Of a stretch of DNA of 64,000 nucleotides, positions 9,009 to 17,768 are shown one piece after another. Position 1 is the first letter of the stretch; each line of letters starts with the position of its first letter. The notes under the pieces were generated by a model. That model was not told the origin of the DNA. It ran no database searches and saw only the letters and a program-made list of their open reading frames with translations. Origin of the DNA: Methylotenera_A sp031373695 (GTDB taxonomy: Bacteria; Pseudomonadota; Gammaproteobacteria; Burkholderiales; Methylophilaceae); the NCBI GenBank assembly GCA_031373695.1, contig JANMNC010000199.1, positions 1 to 64,000 on the forward strand. Reading direction: 5' to 3'. The translations under genes and the position numbers were made by a program.

Positions 9009-10166
9009 TTACTTAATTCCATTATTTGATTCAATTATTCTATTGACGACACTTAAAAACACTGGCTCAATTTTGCTCCAAATATATGCTTCACCAGAGT
9101 TTGCTGTGTGCAGCTTTAGCAAAGGTAGCTTTGCTAAGTTGGCATGTAACTCAAAAATAGCGATTGCTAGTGACTGCGGATGATAATCAAATATCAAACC
9201 ATTGTGCCAATTTTGTACGTAGCGTGTGTGTGTGCGTATATTGCTTGCCAGCACAGGTAAGCCCGCTACTAAATACTCAAATAATTTAGTCGGCGGATTA
9301 AATTGGTACCATGGCTTATCTTCCCATAAACAAATACCCGCATCGGCTTGTGCTAAGTGGCTTGGCACTTGGCTACCAGGCACTCGGCCAGTAACACTGA
9401 CGTAATCTGTAATATTTAGCTCGGTAATACGTGTTTTGCAATAGGTAAGTTGTTCATCACTCGCCCCGATAATAGTAAGATGCGCGTTTATTTTTTGTTG
9501 TGCTACTAATGACATGGCCTCTAGCATCACATCGCGACCACGTTCTTTTATAACGGAGCCTATATAAATAAGCTTTAGCGTTGGTGTAAAAGCTGTCGTG
9601 ATTTCAGGCTTGTTTGGCTTCGCCAAAAAACTATCTGCTACCCCCATATAAATCATCTGGGTGCTTTTAACACCATGTTTCAGCAAGTCATCACGATGCT
9701 CTTCCCCTATAGGCATCACTAAAGTGGCTTTTTTTGCACCTAAAAAAATTAATTTTTGCATGGCTGCAGCCAGCATAAAACGTAGCGGCGAAAATGTATT
9801 AGGCATGCATGCTAAATGGCTAGGATGTTCGTTCCAATATACACAGCTAGGTATAACACCAATCAGCAATGCCACACTGGATACACCAGAATGTAACAAC
9901 ACCACGACATCAGGTTTTTGTTGTTTAATATATTGCGCACATTTAATAATATAAGTTAGCCAACCCAGCTTACCCCCCCGCACATTAAAAGTTTCATAAT
10001 ATGTATTGGGGTGTAATAACTCTGCTTGAGTAATAATATGCTGGCTCACAATGGTGAGCTGGTAGGCTTTTGCAAGTGCAGTTGTACGATAAGAGAAATC
10101 TAAAAAACCAGGTTGTTCTTCAGAAAACAGTGTAATAGCAACACATTTTTTTAGCGCTTTAATCAT
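9009..10166 (-). CDS. Glycosyltransferase, GT4 family
   Basis: This is a 385-residue GT-B type protein. The donor-binding half contains QMIYMGVADSFLAKP, TLKLIYIGSVIKERG, YVSVTGRVPGSQVPSHLAQADAGICLW and PTKLFEYLVAGLPVLASN. The K-L-F-E-Y-L motif is the second-Glu region found in many capsule and exopolysaccharide GT4 enzymes. It has no signal peptide and is presumably peripheral at the inner membrane. It lies 5 bp from both neighbours, so it is firmly within the operon. Specificity is unknown. Confidence 0.85.
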   Translation of the reverse strand: MIKALKKCVAITLFSEEQPGFLDFSYRTTALAKAYQLTIVSQHIITQAELLHPNTYYETFNVRGGKLGWLTYIIKCAQYIKQQKPDVVVLLHSGVSSVALLIGVIPSCVYWNEHPSHLACMPNTFSPLRFMLAAAMQKLIFLGAKKATLVMPIGEEHRDDLLKHGVKSTQMIYMGVADSFLAKPNKPEITTAFTPTLKLIYIGSVIKERGRDVMLEAMSLVAQQKINAHLTIIGASDEQLTYCKTRITELNITDYVSVTGRVPGSQVPSHLAQADAGICLWEDKPWYQFNPPTKLFEYLVAGLPVLASNIRTHTRYVQNWHNGLIFDYHPQSLAIAIFELHANLAKLPLLKLHTANSGEAYIWSKIEPVFLSVVNRIIESNNGIK

Positions 10167-10171
10167 TTTAA

Positions 10172-11101
10172 TTAGCGTATTTCGCGACTTTTTCTGCGCG
10201 CAAGTAAATACCTTGTGCCAATAAATATTTCTTGAACAAAAGCGGTTAAACCAAAATATTTAGCAGAGCGCAGCCATTGATACGCAATTCTTGATGGCTT
10301 TTGCGCATCTACCAGTGCTTTCATAAAAAAAGCTGCACGACCTGCTAAATATGCACGCTCTATTTTAGGCTTATCTACCTCGCGCCTACGGTGATGGTGT
10401 GAAACGACTATTTCAGGGCAATAGTTACCCTGCTGGCCTGCGCTCAAAGCACGCAACAACACATCGCAATCTTCGCAAGGAAAAGGTGTGCCAGAGCCCA
10501 TTAGAGGGTCAAATCCACTCAGTTTTTGTAGCTCGCTTTTTCTAAAAGCAAAGTTAGCACCGTGGATTGCACCTGGGCGTATATAGGAGAAAGGTGCAAA
10601 GTGTTGGCTTTCCATGCTTAGCATAATCGTCCAAGGCAAATCTTCGGGATCATGCAGCAATACTCTACCACCTACAAAACTGGTGCTTTCATTTTTAAAT
10701 GCTGCAATCAAGCTGTCTACATAATCTGGTGCTGGATAGCAGTCGTCATCAGTAAACCCCACAATATTGGCTTGCGCCTTTATCCACCCAGCATTTCTGG
10801 CATTTGATAAACCTGTAATTTTTTCATGCACAACTGTGACTGGTATGCTACTTTTTGCAGCAAACTCGGCTAAAAGTATTGGGGTTTCATCGGTACTATT
10901 GTTATCTACAAAAATAATTTCCCACGCTATATCCGTTTTAATGGCCGCTAATGATTCAAAATGTTGCGGTAAAAACATAGCGCGATTACGCGTGCAAATG
11001 ACTAAAGATAATAAAATAGTTTGTTCGCTTTTATTTTCAATGTTCAATACTTGCGCATCGCATTGCTTTAACATTTCTATTTTTAATAAGTTTTCATCCA
11101 T
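10172..11101 (-). CDS. Glycosyltransferase, GT2 family
   Basis: This is a 309-residue GT-A fold enzyme. SLVICTRNRAMFLPQHFESL is the N-terminal nucleotide-binding strand, WEIIFVDNNSTDETP follows it, and VGFTDDDCYPAPDY holds the DxD-type metal-binding motif. The segment TPFPCEDCDVLLRAL holds the ED motif that supplies the catalytic base in GT2 enzymes. It probably adds one sugar to the growing repeat unit from a nucleotide donor. It lies between the flippase and a GT4 gene with gaps of 28 and 5 bp. The start has a GGGATG sequence upstream that can serve as a ribosome-binding site. Confidence 0.87.
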   Translation of the reverse strand: MDENLLKIEMLKQCDAQVLNIENKSEQTILLSLVICTRNRAMFLPQHFESLAAIKTDIAWEIIFVDNNSTDETPILLAEFAAKSSIPVTVVHEKITGLSNARNAGWIKAQANIVGFTDDDCYPAPDYVDSLIAAFKNESTSFVGGRVLLHDPEDLPWTIMLSMESQHFAPFSYIRPGAIHGANFAFRKSELQKLSGFDPLMGSGTPFPCEDCDVLLRALSAGQQGNYCPEIVVSHHHRRREVDKPKIERAYLAGRAAFFMKALVDAQKPSRIAYQWLRSAKYFGLTAFVQEIFIGTRYLLARRKSREIR

Positions 11102-11129
11102 AATATTTCATCCCTAACAATGCCGCCTT

Positions 11130-12596
11130 CTAAGCAAGGTGTAGCCGCAAATCTTGACGTAACACCTTGATTTCTTGCCAATAAAGCAGCCTAACCGACA
11201 TAAGAAAAACGCTGCCAATGATGATTGCCTTTGCTAGCGCCACATTGAGAGCAGACAGATGAACTAGCGCTTTTATTGCAAATAAATTGTGTGTAAAAAT
11301 CCACGCTAAAGCAATTATTAATGTGATGACAGCGGCGGCTTTTAACGCAGAAAAATATTCAGAAAAAGAATAACGAATAACTCTGCGTGATAACCACAAG
11401 CTTATTGGTAATATCAGCAATGTTTTTATGGGGCTAGCTGCTGCTGCTGCCAGCATACCAAATTGACTTAGCACAGCTAATAGACTTAAAGAGACGATGG
11501 TATTGATTAACATAAGTGTAAAAAATGATTTGTTTCTGTTATTTGCCAATAATACAAAGCCATTTAATGTGCCATAACCTGCCATTAATCCCGTTAAAAG
11601 TAGTATTTGCGCCACGGGTGCGCTGGCTAACCATTTAGCACCAAACACTAAGGGAATCCAATCGGTAGATAGCGCCATGGCCGCCATGAATAGTGGCACT
11701 GTAATGAGTGACGAAAACTTAACTGATGATAAAAACAATTGTTTTAAGCGTTGCGGATTATCTTGTACACGCCCAAATGCTGAGGCAATGACACCTGTAA
11801 CCGATTGCACAACACCATCGTATAGCACTTGAAATATTTTTTTACCCATAGCGTAAAAGCCTAAATCACGCATGCCAAACATGCTGCCGATAATAAGCGT
11901 ATCTGCCGATTGTGTTAATACGTCTAGAATTCGGCTGCAAACGATTCCCCAGCCACCTTGCAAAGCCTTTTTTAAATAAGCCATTTCAAAATCAAATGAA
12001 GGCCGCCATTTGCTTAATTTAAAGCAGTAAAAACTATCAATAATCACTTCTGTTAATTGCTTAAAAACCAAACTCCATATGCCATAACCTATAATGGCTA
12101 AAATAATGGCAATGGCAGAGCTAACTGAAATAGCCACCAGTGAGCGAATAGCCAAACCTTTATAATCCATTTGGCGACGTAATAGTGCTTCTGGAATTTT
12201 CGCAGCAGCAGAAATAGGCAAGGTAAATGCTAGCGCAATCATCGCCCACACTGCATTAGAATTTGTTTTATCTGGGTTTATGTAGCCTGCAAGCAAAAGT
12301 GCTACCAACACCGCGCTTATTAATAATGATACAACTAGTTGAAACCACCAAATACCAAGCTCGGTAAGCCTTGCAGCGCTGTGGTTATACACAATATATT
12401 CGGCCAAACCCAAATCTGCAATCACTGCCAGCAAAAAAAGCCAACCTAGAATATAGCTTATTAGGCCTATTTCTTCTGGATTTAGTATGCGCGTTAAAAT
12501 AAAAAAAACTAATAGCGTAGCAACTCGCGTACCCCAGCTTCTCATTGCAGACCAAGCCACTGCACCCACCACGCCATTTTTTGCAATGCTGTTCAA
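11130..12596 (-). CDS. Wzx-type polysaccharide flippase
   Basis: The protein has 488 residues and about fourteen predicted membrane segments. The N-terminus (GAVAWSAMRSWGTRVATLLVFFILTRILNPEEIG) is typical of the MOP superfamily of oligosaccharide flippases, in the PST/Wzx branch. It would move the undecaprenyl-linked repeat unit to the periplasm for polymerisation. The start overlaps the stop of the pyruvyl transferase gene by 4 bp. The role in this operon is inferred from family and neighbours. Confidence 0.85.
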   Translation of the reverse strand: MNSIAKNGVVGAVAWSAMRSWGTRVATLLVFFILTRILNPEEIGLISYILGWLFLLAVIADLGLAEYIVYNHSAARLTELGIWWFQLVVSLLISAVLVALLLAGYINPDKTNSNAVWAMIALAFTLPISAAAKIPEALLRRQMDYKGLAIRSLVAISVSSAIAIILAIIGYGIWSLVFKQLTEVIIDSFYCFKLSKWRPSFDFEMAYLKKALQGGWGIVCSRILDVLTQSADTLIIGSMFGMRDLGFYAMGKKIFQVLYDGVVQSVTGVIASAFGRVQDNPQRLKQLFLSSVKFSSLITVPLFMAAMALSTDWIPLVFGAKWLASAPVAQILLLTGLMAGYGTLNGFVLLANNRNKSFFTLMLINTIVSLSLLAVLSQFGMLAAAAASPIKTLLILPISLWLSRRVIRYSFSEYFSALKAAAVITLIIALAWIFTHNLFAIKALVHLSALNVALAKAIIIGSVFLMSVRLLYWQEIKVLRQDLRLHLA

Positions 12597-13690
12597 TTGA
12601 CAGCTTCAGATTGATTATTAGCAGTTTTACTGTTGTTTGATTTTTTTTGTTGCTTAACGTAATGCACAAGCGCACTGGCTGCTTTTTGCAAGGTAGATAA
12701 ATCTTTAACGAATAACGCTGAAGGGTATTGTGATGTCCACGCGCGGTAAAAATCGCCTAGCTTTCCATAACTATTATCAACAACCACATGCGGCTTATTC
12801 ATTAAAACACTTAAAATATGTGCGTGTAATCTGTCGGTAAAAACGATATTGCCCCTGCTTAACAAGCTGATGCCTCGCTCAAGCCTTAGCTTAGCCAGTA
12901 AATTCCATATCACTAATAAAACACGATTGTTAGGGTCTATAAAACTAAAAAAAACTCTAAATAAATGGTGCATTTCAATACGGATAATTAACTGTTCTTT
13001 TTTCGATATTTCTAACCAATCAGCTGTTTGGCTTGTGGCAGAGTTACTAAACTCAATCGCACTTATACTGGCTGTTAAAGATTTCTCAGTATCCGTTCTA
13101 GAAAGTACAAAGCAGTCTACAGTAGGCAATGTTTTGGTAGGTATTGAACCTATAAAAAACGCCATGTCTGGGCATAAAATATTGCTAGAAGTAAAGTATT
13201 GCTGCGCAATTGCAAGACTCTCATGGCTGCGTACTAATAAAGTAAAGTTACCGTGATTTTTAATTACTTCAGCTGTTTCTGCAGCGCTATGAGCATCTTC
13301 AAAGTAAATGGTTTGCGGTAATTGTATGATTGGTAATTGAGTAAAATCGCGTAGTACTTGTAACTTAAAATTATGTAAGTGTGGCCACAAAGTACCAAAA
13401 TTACCACCACCATGAATCAATAAAATACTGTTTTTATTGATTATTTTTTTTATTTGGTTGAGATTATAGTTTTTATAATCAGATATATAACTCGGCTTTA
13501 ACCCTCTACTTTTTAAATAAGCAATTTCACCCAGCCAAATTAAGCTATCGCCCACGTTAGGATGGTGTGGGTAATCAAGCAAAATAACATGTGCATTACT
13601 AGGAATAATGTCATCGAGTACGCTACGTGCTTTATTTTGCAAATCTGCAATTACTTGCGCATTTTCTTTAAAGTTAAGTGAATTCACCAT
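12593..13690 (-). CDS. Polysaccharide pyruvyl transferase family protein
   Basis: This protein of about 365 residues contains VILLDYPHHPNVGDSLIWLGE, SILLIHGGGNFGTLWP, LPQTIYFED, LCPDMAFFIG and IVFTDRLHAHILSVLMNKPHVVVDNSYGKLGDFY. These segments make up the PS_pyruv_trans family pattern. Members transfer pyruvate from phosphoenolpyruvate to a sugar as a ketal, giving acidic polysaccharide. It lacks a signal peptide and acts in the cytoplasm. I chose the ATG at 13690 because the longer reading would start with TTG a few codons upstream. It overlaps the flippase gene and follows epsI by 45 bp. Confidence 0.85.
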   Translation of the reverse strand: MVNSLNFKENAQVIADLQNKARSVLDDIIPSNAHVILLDYPHHPNVGDSLIWLGEIAYLKSRGLKPSYISDYKNYNLNQIKKIINKNSILLIHGGGNFGTLWPHLHNFKLQVLRDFTQLPIIQLPQTIYFEDAHSAAETAEVIKNHGNFTLLVRSHESLAIAQQYFTSSNILCPDMAFFIGSIPTKTLPTVDCFVLSRTDTEKSLTASISAIEFSNSATSQTADWLEISKKEQLIIRIEMHHLFRVFFSFIDPNNRVLLVIWNLLAKLRLERGISLLSRGNIVFTDRLHAHILSVLMNKPHVVVDNSYGKLGDFYRAWTSQYPSALFVKDLSTLQKAASALVHYVKQQKKSNNSKTANNQSEAVN

Positions 13691-13735
13691 GACACACAAT
13701 CAAACATAAGCTTTCACCTAATGAGTGACTAAGCC

Positions 13736-14422
13736 TTAGCTTTGCCCCATTAAACGTACGCGTTGCTCAGGTGTTACTGTGCCTAATAAATCGCCTGCAA
13801 ATCTGGCTTGCAAGTTATAAGCCGCATCTATATCTGAAGTAATAGTTGATGAAGACAAGCTAGATACGCGCATTAACAAACCATCTGGAATACTGCCACT
13901 TAATGCATATTGCAACTTAATTTTTTTTGTTTCCCAGCCTGGGTAACCTACTTTTTTTCCAGTAGTTAGCCAATAGGTAATTGGCTCTATTCGGCCAGAT
14001 TTAATGGCTAATAGACGTAATACAGGAATATCTCCATAACTTGTATTAAGTTGGCCTTTAAGAATACTATTTACTGCAAATCCCTGCCCGCCGTAGCAAC
14101 CCTCTGGTGCATGTGCGCCAACGCTATCGCTTTGATCTTTACCATAGGCAATAGAAAGCATAATTCGCTGACCTTTAGCATTTTCATAAACGCGCGAAAG
14201 GGTTTGTGCATAAATTTTATTAAGTGCCGCTGCAGTTTCTGGATTAACAATTTGCGCAGCCATATTAACTAAACGCCAGTCATTAAATTGTGCAGGGACA
14301 ATGGTTTCAAGATTCACTTTTTGCCCTTCATCAGCAATTTTATGCGTAGGCCTTGCGGCATAAGCAAGCACCGATGTACAAATCATGATGAGCATTAATA
14401 AGTATTGACGCTTTAAATTCAT
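13736..14422 (-). CDS. epsI: EpsI family exosortase-associated protein
   Basis: The product has about 228 residues. A single hydrophobic segment near the N-terminus anchors or exports it. The rest is a DUF3485/EpsI-like periplasmic domain, with the recognisable run AHAPEGCYGGQGF and a later PITYWLTTGKKVGYPGW. EpsI proteins are encoded next to, or fused to, exosortases and probably act with them or in polymer export; the biochemistry is not established. The ATG at 14422 lies one base after the epsH stop codon, which supports it over an upstream TTG. The cysteine in the PEGCY motif is conserved in the family as I recall it. Confidence 0.85.
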   Translation of the reverse strand: MNLKRQYLLMLIMICTSVLAYAARPTHKIADEGQKVNLETIVPAQFNDWRLVNMAAQIVNPETAAALNKIYAQTLSRVYENAKGQRIMLSIAYGKDQSDSVGAHAPEGCYGGQGFAVNSILKGQLNTSYGDIPVLRLLAIKSGRIEPITYWLTTGKKVGYPGWETKKIKLQYALSGSIPDGLLMRVSSLSSSTITSDIDAAYNLQARFAGDLLGTVTPEQRVRLMGQS

Positions 14423-14423
14423 A

Positions 14424-15305
14424 CTAGGCAGTCTTATGCTTAAATTTAACAAAATATTGCAACATTGAATCCACAGTCATAATAAACATGAGTGCTACAA
14501 AAAATAATAATATGCCCGCGAAACCATGCACAAAACCTTGCCCTACTTCATCACCAAAATAATAAGTGATGAGCGTGAGTGTGATAACGCGAATAACGTT
14601 GGCGGTAAACGAAATAGGCACAATTAGCAGGGTCAAGGTGACGTTTCTAATTAAAGAATCGTGTTTAACTAAGCTTAGGTAAAGCAAGCCAAGCGCTTCG
14701 AGTGAAATTAAAGTATGCATACCAGCGCAGGCATCGGCAACCAGCAACTGATATTGCCCAATTTGCAAAATAACACCCTCACGCGCAATTGGGTAACCTA
14801 GCCAAAATAAGATATTTTCAGTTACATATGACACGGCCATTTTCATGGGAAGCGTTAGTGAATCTAACGGAAAAGGCAGCATAAAAATAATAAAAAACAA
14901 TGGAAACCATAGCGCCTTCAACAAAGGTAAGCCACGTGTTAGCAGCAAAATACCTGCAAATACCAAAATCTGAGAACCTAAATCTAGAATGAATATATCT
15001 TGCGAGCGACCTGCCACATAACATAACAAGCCAAATACCAACGTTATGCCGCCCACAACAGGCAAACCTTTATGCGCGGGGTTAAAAACAAAATGTTCAC
15101 GTTTTTGCCAAAACAAAAACAGTATGACCATTAGTACAATGGGGCCATGTGCTTGGTCTTCGTTTACCCATAACTGGTTAAACACGCTTATATAAGTGGG
15201 CAAATACATTGCCAGCAAACCTATTGCCACGGGTAGCCAAATGAGCAATTTATTTGCTCTCATCGTTGCGCTTAAATTTACACCCATAGAATTAACTACT
15301 GACAT
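14424..15305 (-). CDS. epsH/xrtB: Exosortase B (EpsH family transpeptidase)
   Basis: This is a 293-residue, roughly eight-helix integral membrane protein. The three residues proposed as the exosortase triad are present in the expected order: Cys193 in LLVADACAGMHTLISLEALG, Arg239 in SFTANVIRVITL and His260 in GQGFVHGFAG. Exosortases cleave the C-terminal PEP-CTERM tripartite signal of exported proteins at the inner membrane and are thought to transfer them to a surface acceptor. The position between epsG and epsI is that of the XrtB exopolysaccharide locus. The ATG follows directly on the epsG stop (TAGATG). Four candidate substrates are encoded in this window. Confidence 0.93.
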   Translation of the reverse strand: MSVVNSMGVNLSATMRANKLLIWLPVAIGLLAMYLPTYISVFNQLWVNEDQAHGPIVLMVILFLFWQKREHFVFNPAHKGLPVVGGITLVFGLLCYVAGRSQDIFILDLGSQILVFAGILLLTRGLPLLKALWFPLFFIIFMLPFPLDSLTLPMKMAVSYVTENILFWLGYPIAREGVILQIGQYQLLVADACAGMHTLISLEALGLLYLSLVKHDSLIRNVTLTLLIVPISFTANVIRVITLTLITYYFGDEVGQGFVHGFAGILLFFVALMFIMTVDSMLQYFVKFKHKTA

Positions 15306-16229
15306 CTAGATATCCAGAAATACACTGCCTACGACTTTTGCACCAGTCATAGCAATCTGTTGACTAAGGTATTGAACATCAGCGGCTATCGTCGTATCTT
15401 TTTTTGCTACGATGATGGCTGCTTTTGCCTTAGAAACAACGGTCAACACATCCGAGCCGAACTCAAGCGGTGAAGTGTCAATTAAAATAATGTCATAAAC
15501 TTTTTCTAAATCAGCCAACAACTCTACAAACCCAACTTGGCTTAATAGCTCTTGCGGATTTGGCACCTCTGTGCCCGCAGATAAAACAGCTAAATTTGGC
15601 AAAGATTGTTGCCGTGAAAGCGCATATCGACCTTGTCTGTTGGCTAAAATATTGGCTAAACCCACTTTAGTTTCAATATTAAACAATTTGTGTTGCGTCG
15701 CTTGGCGTAAATTAGCATCAATTAGCAAAGTCTTTTTATTGAGCTGTGAAAAAATAATTGCTAAATTTGCGGCTAGCTGGCTAGCACCTTCATGTTTACT
15801 AGCAGATGTTACCGCTAAAGTTTTATTACCTTGGTCAAACCAGCGAATCAACAATTGGCTTCTTAAGCTACGTAAACTTTCTACTTCTGCGCTAAAAGGT
15901 GCATGTGCCGCAACCAAAGCTTTGTTAAGCTTTTGGTTACCTTCTTGTAAGTAAGAATAGTTAAATTGTTGCGATAATACTTTTTGCAAGTCATCCTCTG
16001 TAATTAAGCCAAGCTGTTTTGCGGCCTCACCAAACAGAAGGTTTTTTTCAACCTGCAAAGCCAAAATACGTTCCACATCTGCCTGATTTAATTTTGCTTG
16101 TGTAATGAGTGCCTCGCCCATCCGCGCTGAATCTAGTGTTTCAGACTGACTCTCTACAGATGCCGAAGCAATATTATCAATATTCAATTGATTGGTATCT
16201 CGGTATGAATCCATTGGGTTACTTTGCAA
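15306..16229 (-). CDS. epsG: EpsG, tyrosine-kinase-like chain-length partner with degenerate Walker A
   Basis: The 307-residue protein has a 30-130 N-terminal region like the MshEN/general-secretory N-domain (LITQAKLNQADVERIL, AKQLGLITEDDL). A BY-kinase/ParA-like P-loop domain follows from residue 135. The usual Walker A lysine is missing: the loop reads TSASKHEGASQLAANLA, with Ala149 where Lys, or Arg in other EpsG proteins as I recall, would sit. Walker A' reads DANLR (171-175), not DADLR. Walker B (IILIDTS, Asp251) is retained. No C-terminal tyrosine cluster is visible. EpsG normally modulates the EpsF chain-length protein. Here I infer weak or absent kinase activity. The TTG start has a strong AAGGTG site seven bases upstream. 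Confidence 0.85.
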   Translation of the reverse strand: MQSNPMDSYRDTNQLNIDNIASASVESQSETLDSARMGEALITQAKLNQADVERILALQVEKNLLFGEAAKQLGLITEDDLQKVLSQQFNYSYLQEGNQKLNKALVAAHAPFSAEVESLRSLRSQLLIRWFDQGNKTLAVTSASKHEGASQLAANLAIIFSQLNKKTLLIDANLRQATQHKLFNIETKVGLANILANRQGRYALSRQQSLPNLAVLSAGTEVPNPQELLSQVGFVELLADLEKVYDIILIDTSPLEFGSDVLTVVSKAKAAIIVAKKDTTIAADVQYLSQQIAMTGAKVVGSVFLDI

Positions 16230-16240
16230 AAAATTGCACC

Positions 16241-17701
16241 TTATAAAAATTGTGGCTTAGAAAGGTTGTCTCTAAAAATAGGCTTTGAAGTTGACCGTTT
16301 TTTGAAGTTTATCTTGTTAAAAAACGCACGCAATTTAAAGCTTGTTGATTGTTTTACGTGACTACTTAACTCACCCAATACTGGCATGCCTAAAAGCTGC
16401 GTTAAGTCATCAGCCGAACGCACTCTTCTATCTAACATTTCAGCCACTATGGCAAAGCCCACACCCAGTAAACCACCTAGAAAAACCGATAAAATAATAT
16501 TGATCATTATTTTAGGGCTTGAATGCGATAACGGTGCCACCGCTGGATTAAGCACAGATACATCGGTTTGACCAGATTGGCTCTCCATATTGGTTTGACC
16601 AAACCTTAACAATGCATTGTCGTACATACGTTGTGCACCCTCAACATCGCGCACCAATACTGCCATCTCATCATGTTGGCTTTTCAGTTTCAACACTCGC
16701 GCTTTTTGTGCAGCAAGAGAAGCCTTTATTTCACCTTCTTTTTGCTGTGATACACGCGCTGTTTGACCAACACTACTGCTGGTTTTAGCGGTTTCAATAT
16801 TAATTAAACGACGTAAGTTATTAGCATCTGCAAGGGCTGCTTGATATTGCGGGTGGTTAACACCTAAACGTTGTGATGCTTCACCTAATCTAGCATCTGC
16901 TTGCACTAACTGTGATTTTAAACCCTGAATTAAGCCATTAGCCAAAATGTCAGGTGACTCTGAAGCCACACTTTTATTGAGCTGATTTTGGCGAGAAGTG
17001 CTATCAAACGTCTGAGATTGTGCCATGACTAGCTGGCTAGATAGTTCACTTAAACGCGCTGCTTCTGTATCCATTCTTTCACCAGCAAAAGCAATACCAT
17101 GCTCGTTTTGGTAAGCCGACAACTTTGTTTGAGCTTGCTCAACATTTTGGCGTAAACCTTTTATTTGCTGGTCAAACCAAGCTGCCGCTTGTCTTGCAGG
17201 CTCAATTTTCAATTGTAAGTTAGTACTAATGTAACTTTCGGCAAAGGCATTGGCCAGCGCTGCTGCAAATTTAGGGTCTGCCCCCTGATAACTAACTTCA
17301 ATCACACTGCTGTCACGCGAAGGTTTAACCGTTAAATTTTGCAAAAATATATCAGCGAACCAATCGTTAATGTCACCTTCACCTTTAGTTGCACTTTCAA
17401 ACTGTGCTTTTGCAGTCGGGTTGTTAGTAATGCCTAATTTTTCAACCACTTTTAAGGCTACATTGTGGCTTTGAATAATGTCAACTTGTGTTGCCATATA
17501 GCCTGGCATTAACGTTGCCGGCAACATAAGGCCAGTTACAGGATCAGAACCTTTAGAGTTAATAACTAACGATGCAGAGGCAATATAAGTTTTTGGCAAT
17601 AGAAAACTAACCACAGTAGCCACTAGCACTGTAACCAAAAACACCCAAGCGGCTATCCATTTGCGGGCGATTAAAATTGATAATAATTGTGAAAAAGTCA
17701 T
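16241..17701 (-). CDS. epsF: EpsF, Wzz-type chain-length determinant
   Basis: This is a 486-residue polysaccharide co-polymerase. An N-terminal membrane helix (about residues 15-35) is followed by a Wzz domain, a long periplasmic coiled-coil region (about 170-360), and a second helix near residue 405 preceded by the proline-containing motif PAVAPLSHSSPK. Such proteins set polymer length and link the polymerase to the outer-membrane exporter. It lies 11 bp upstream of epsG and 67 bp downstream of epsE, as in other EpsEFG sets. The cytoplasmic tail is short and lysine/arginine-rich. Confidence 0.88.
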   Translation of the reverse strand: MTFSQLLSILIARKWIAAWVFLVTVLVATVVSFLLPKTYIASASLVINSKGSDPVTGLMLPATLMPGYMATQVDIIQSHNVALKVVEKLGITNNPTAKAQFESATKGEGDINDWFADIFLQNLTVKPSRDSSVIEVSYQGADPKFAAALANAFAESYISTNLQLKIEPARQAAAWFDQQIKGLRQNVEQAQTKLSAYQNEHGIAFAGERMDTEAARLSELSSQLVMAQSQTFDSTSRQNQLNKSVASESPDILANGLIQGLKSQLVQADARLGEASQRLGVNHPQYQAALADANNLRRLINIETAKTSSSVGQTARVSQQKEGEIKASLAAQKARVLKLKSQHDEMAVLVRDVEGAQRMYDNALLRFGQTNMESQSGQTDVSVLNPAVAPLSHSSPKIMINIILSVFLGGLLGVGFAIVAEMLDRRVRSADDLTQLLGMPVLGELSSHVKQSTSFKLRAFFNKINFKKRSTSKPIFRDNLSKPQFL

Positions 17702-17768
17702 GGTGATTATGGTTAAGATTGTATTGTTAGTGAGTTATCAAGCATGTTAAATTTACCAATCAGTAGCG

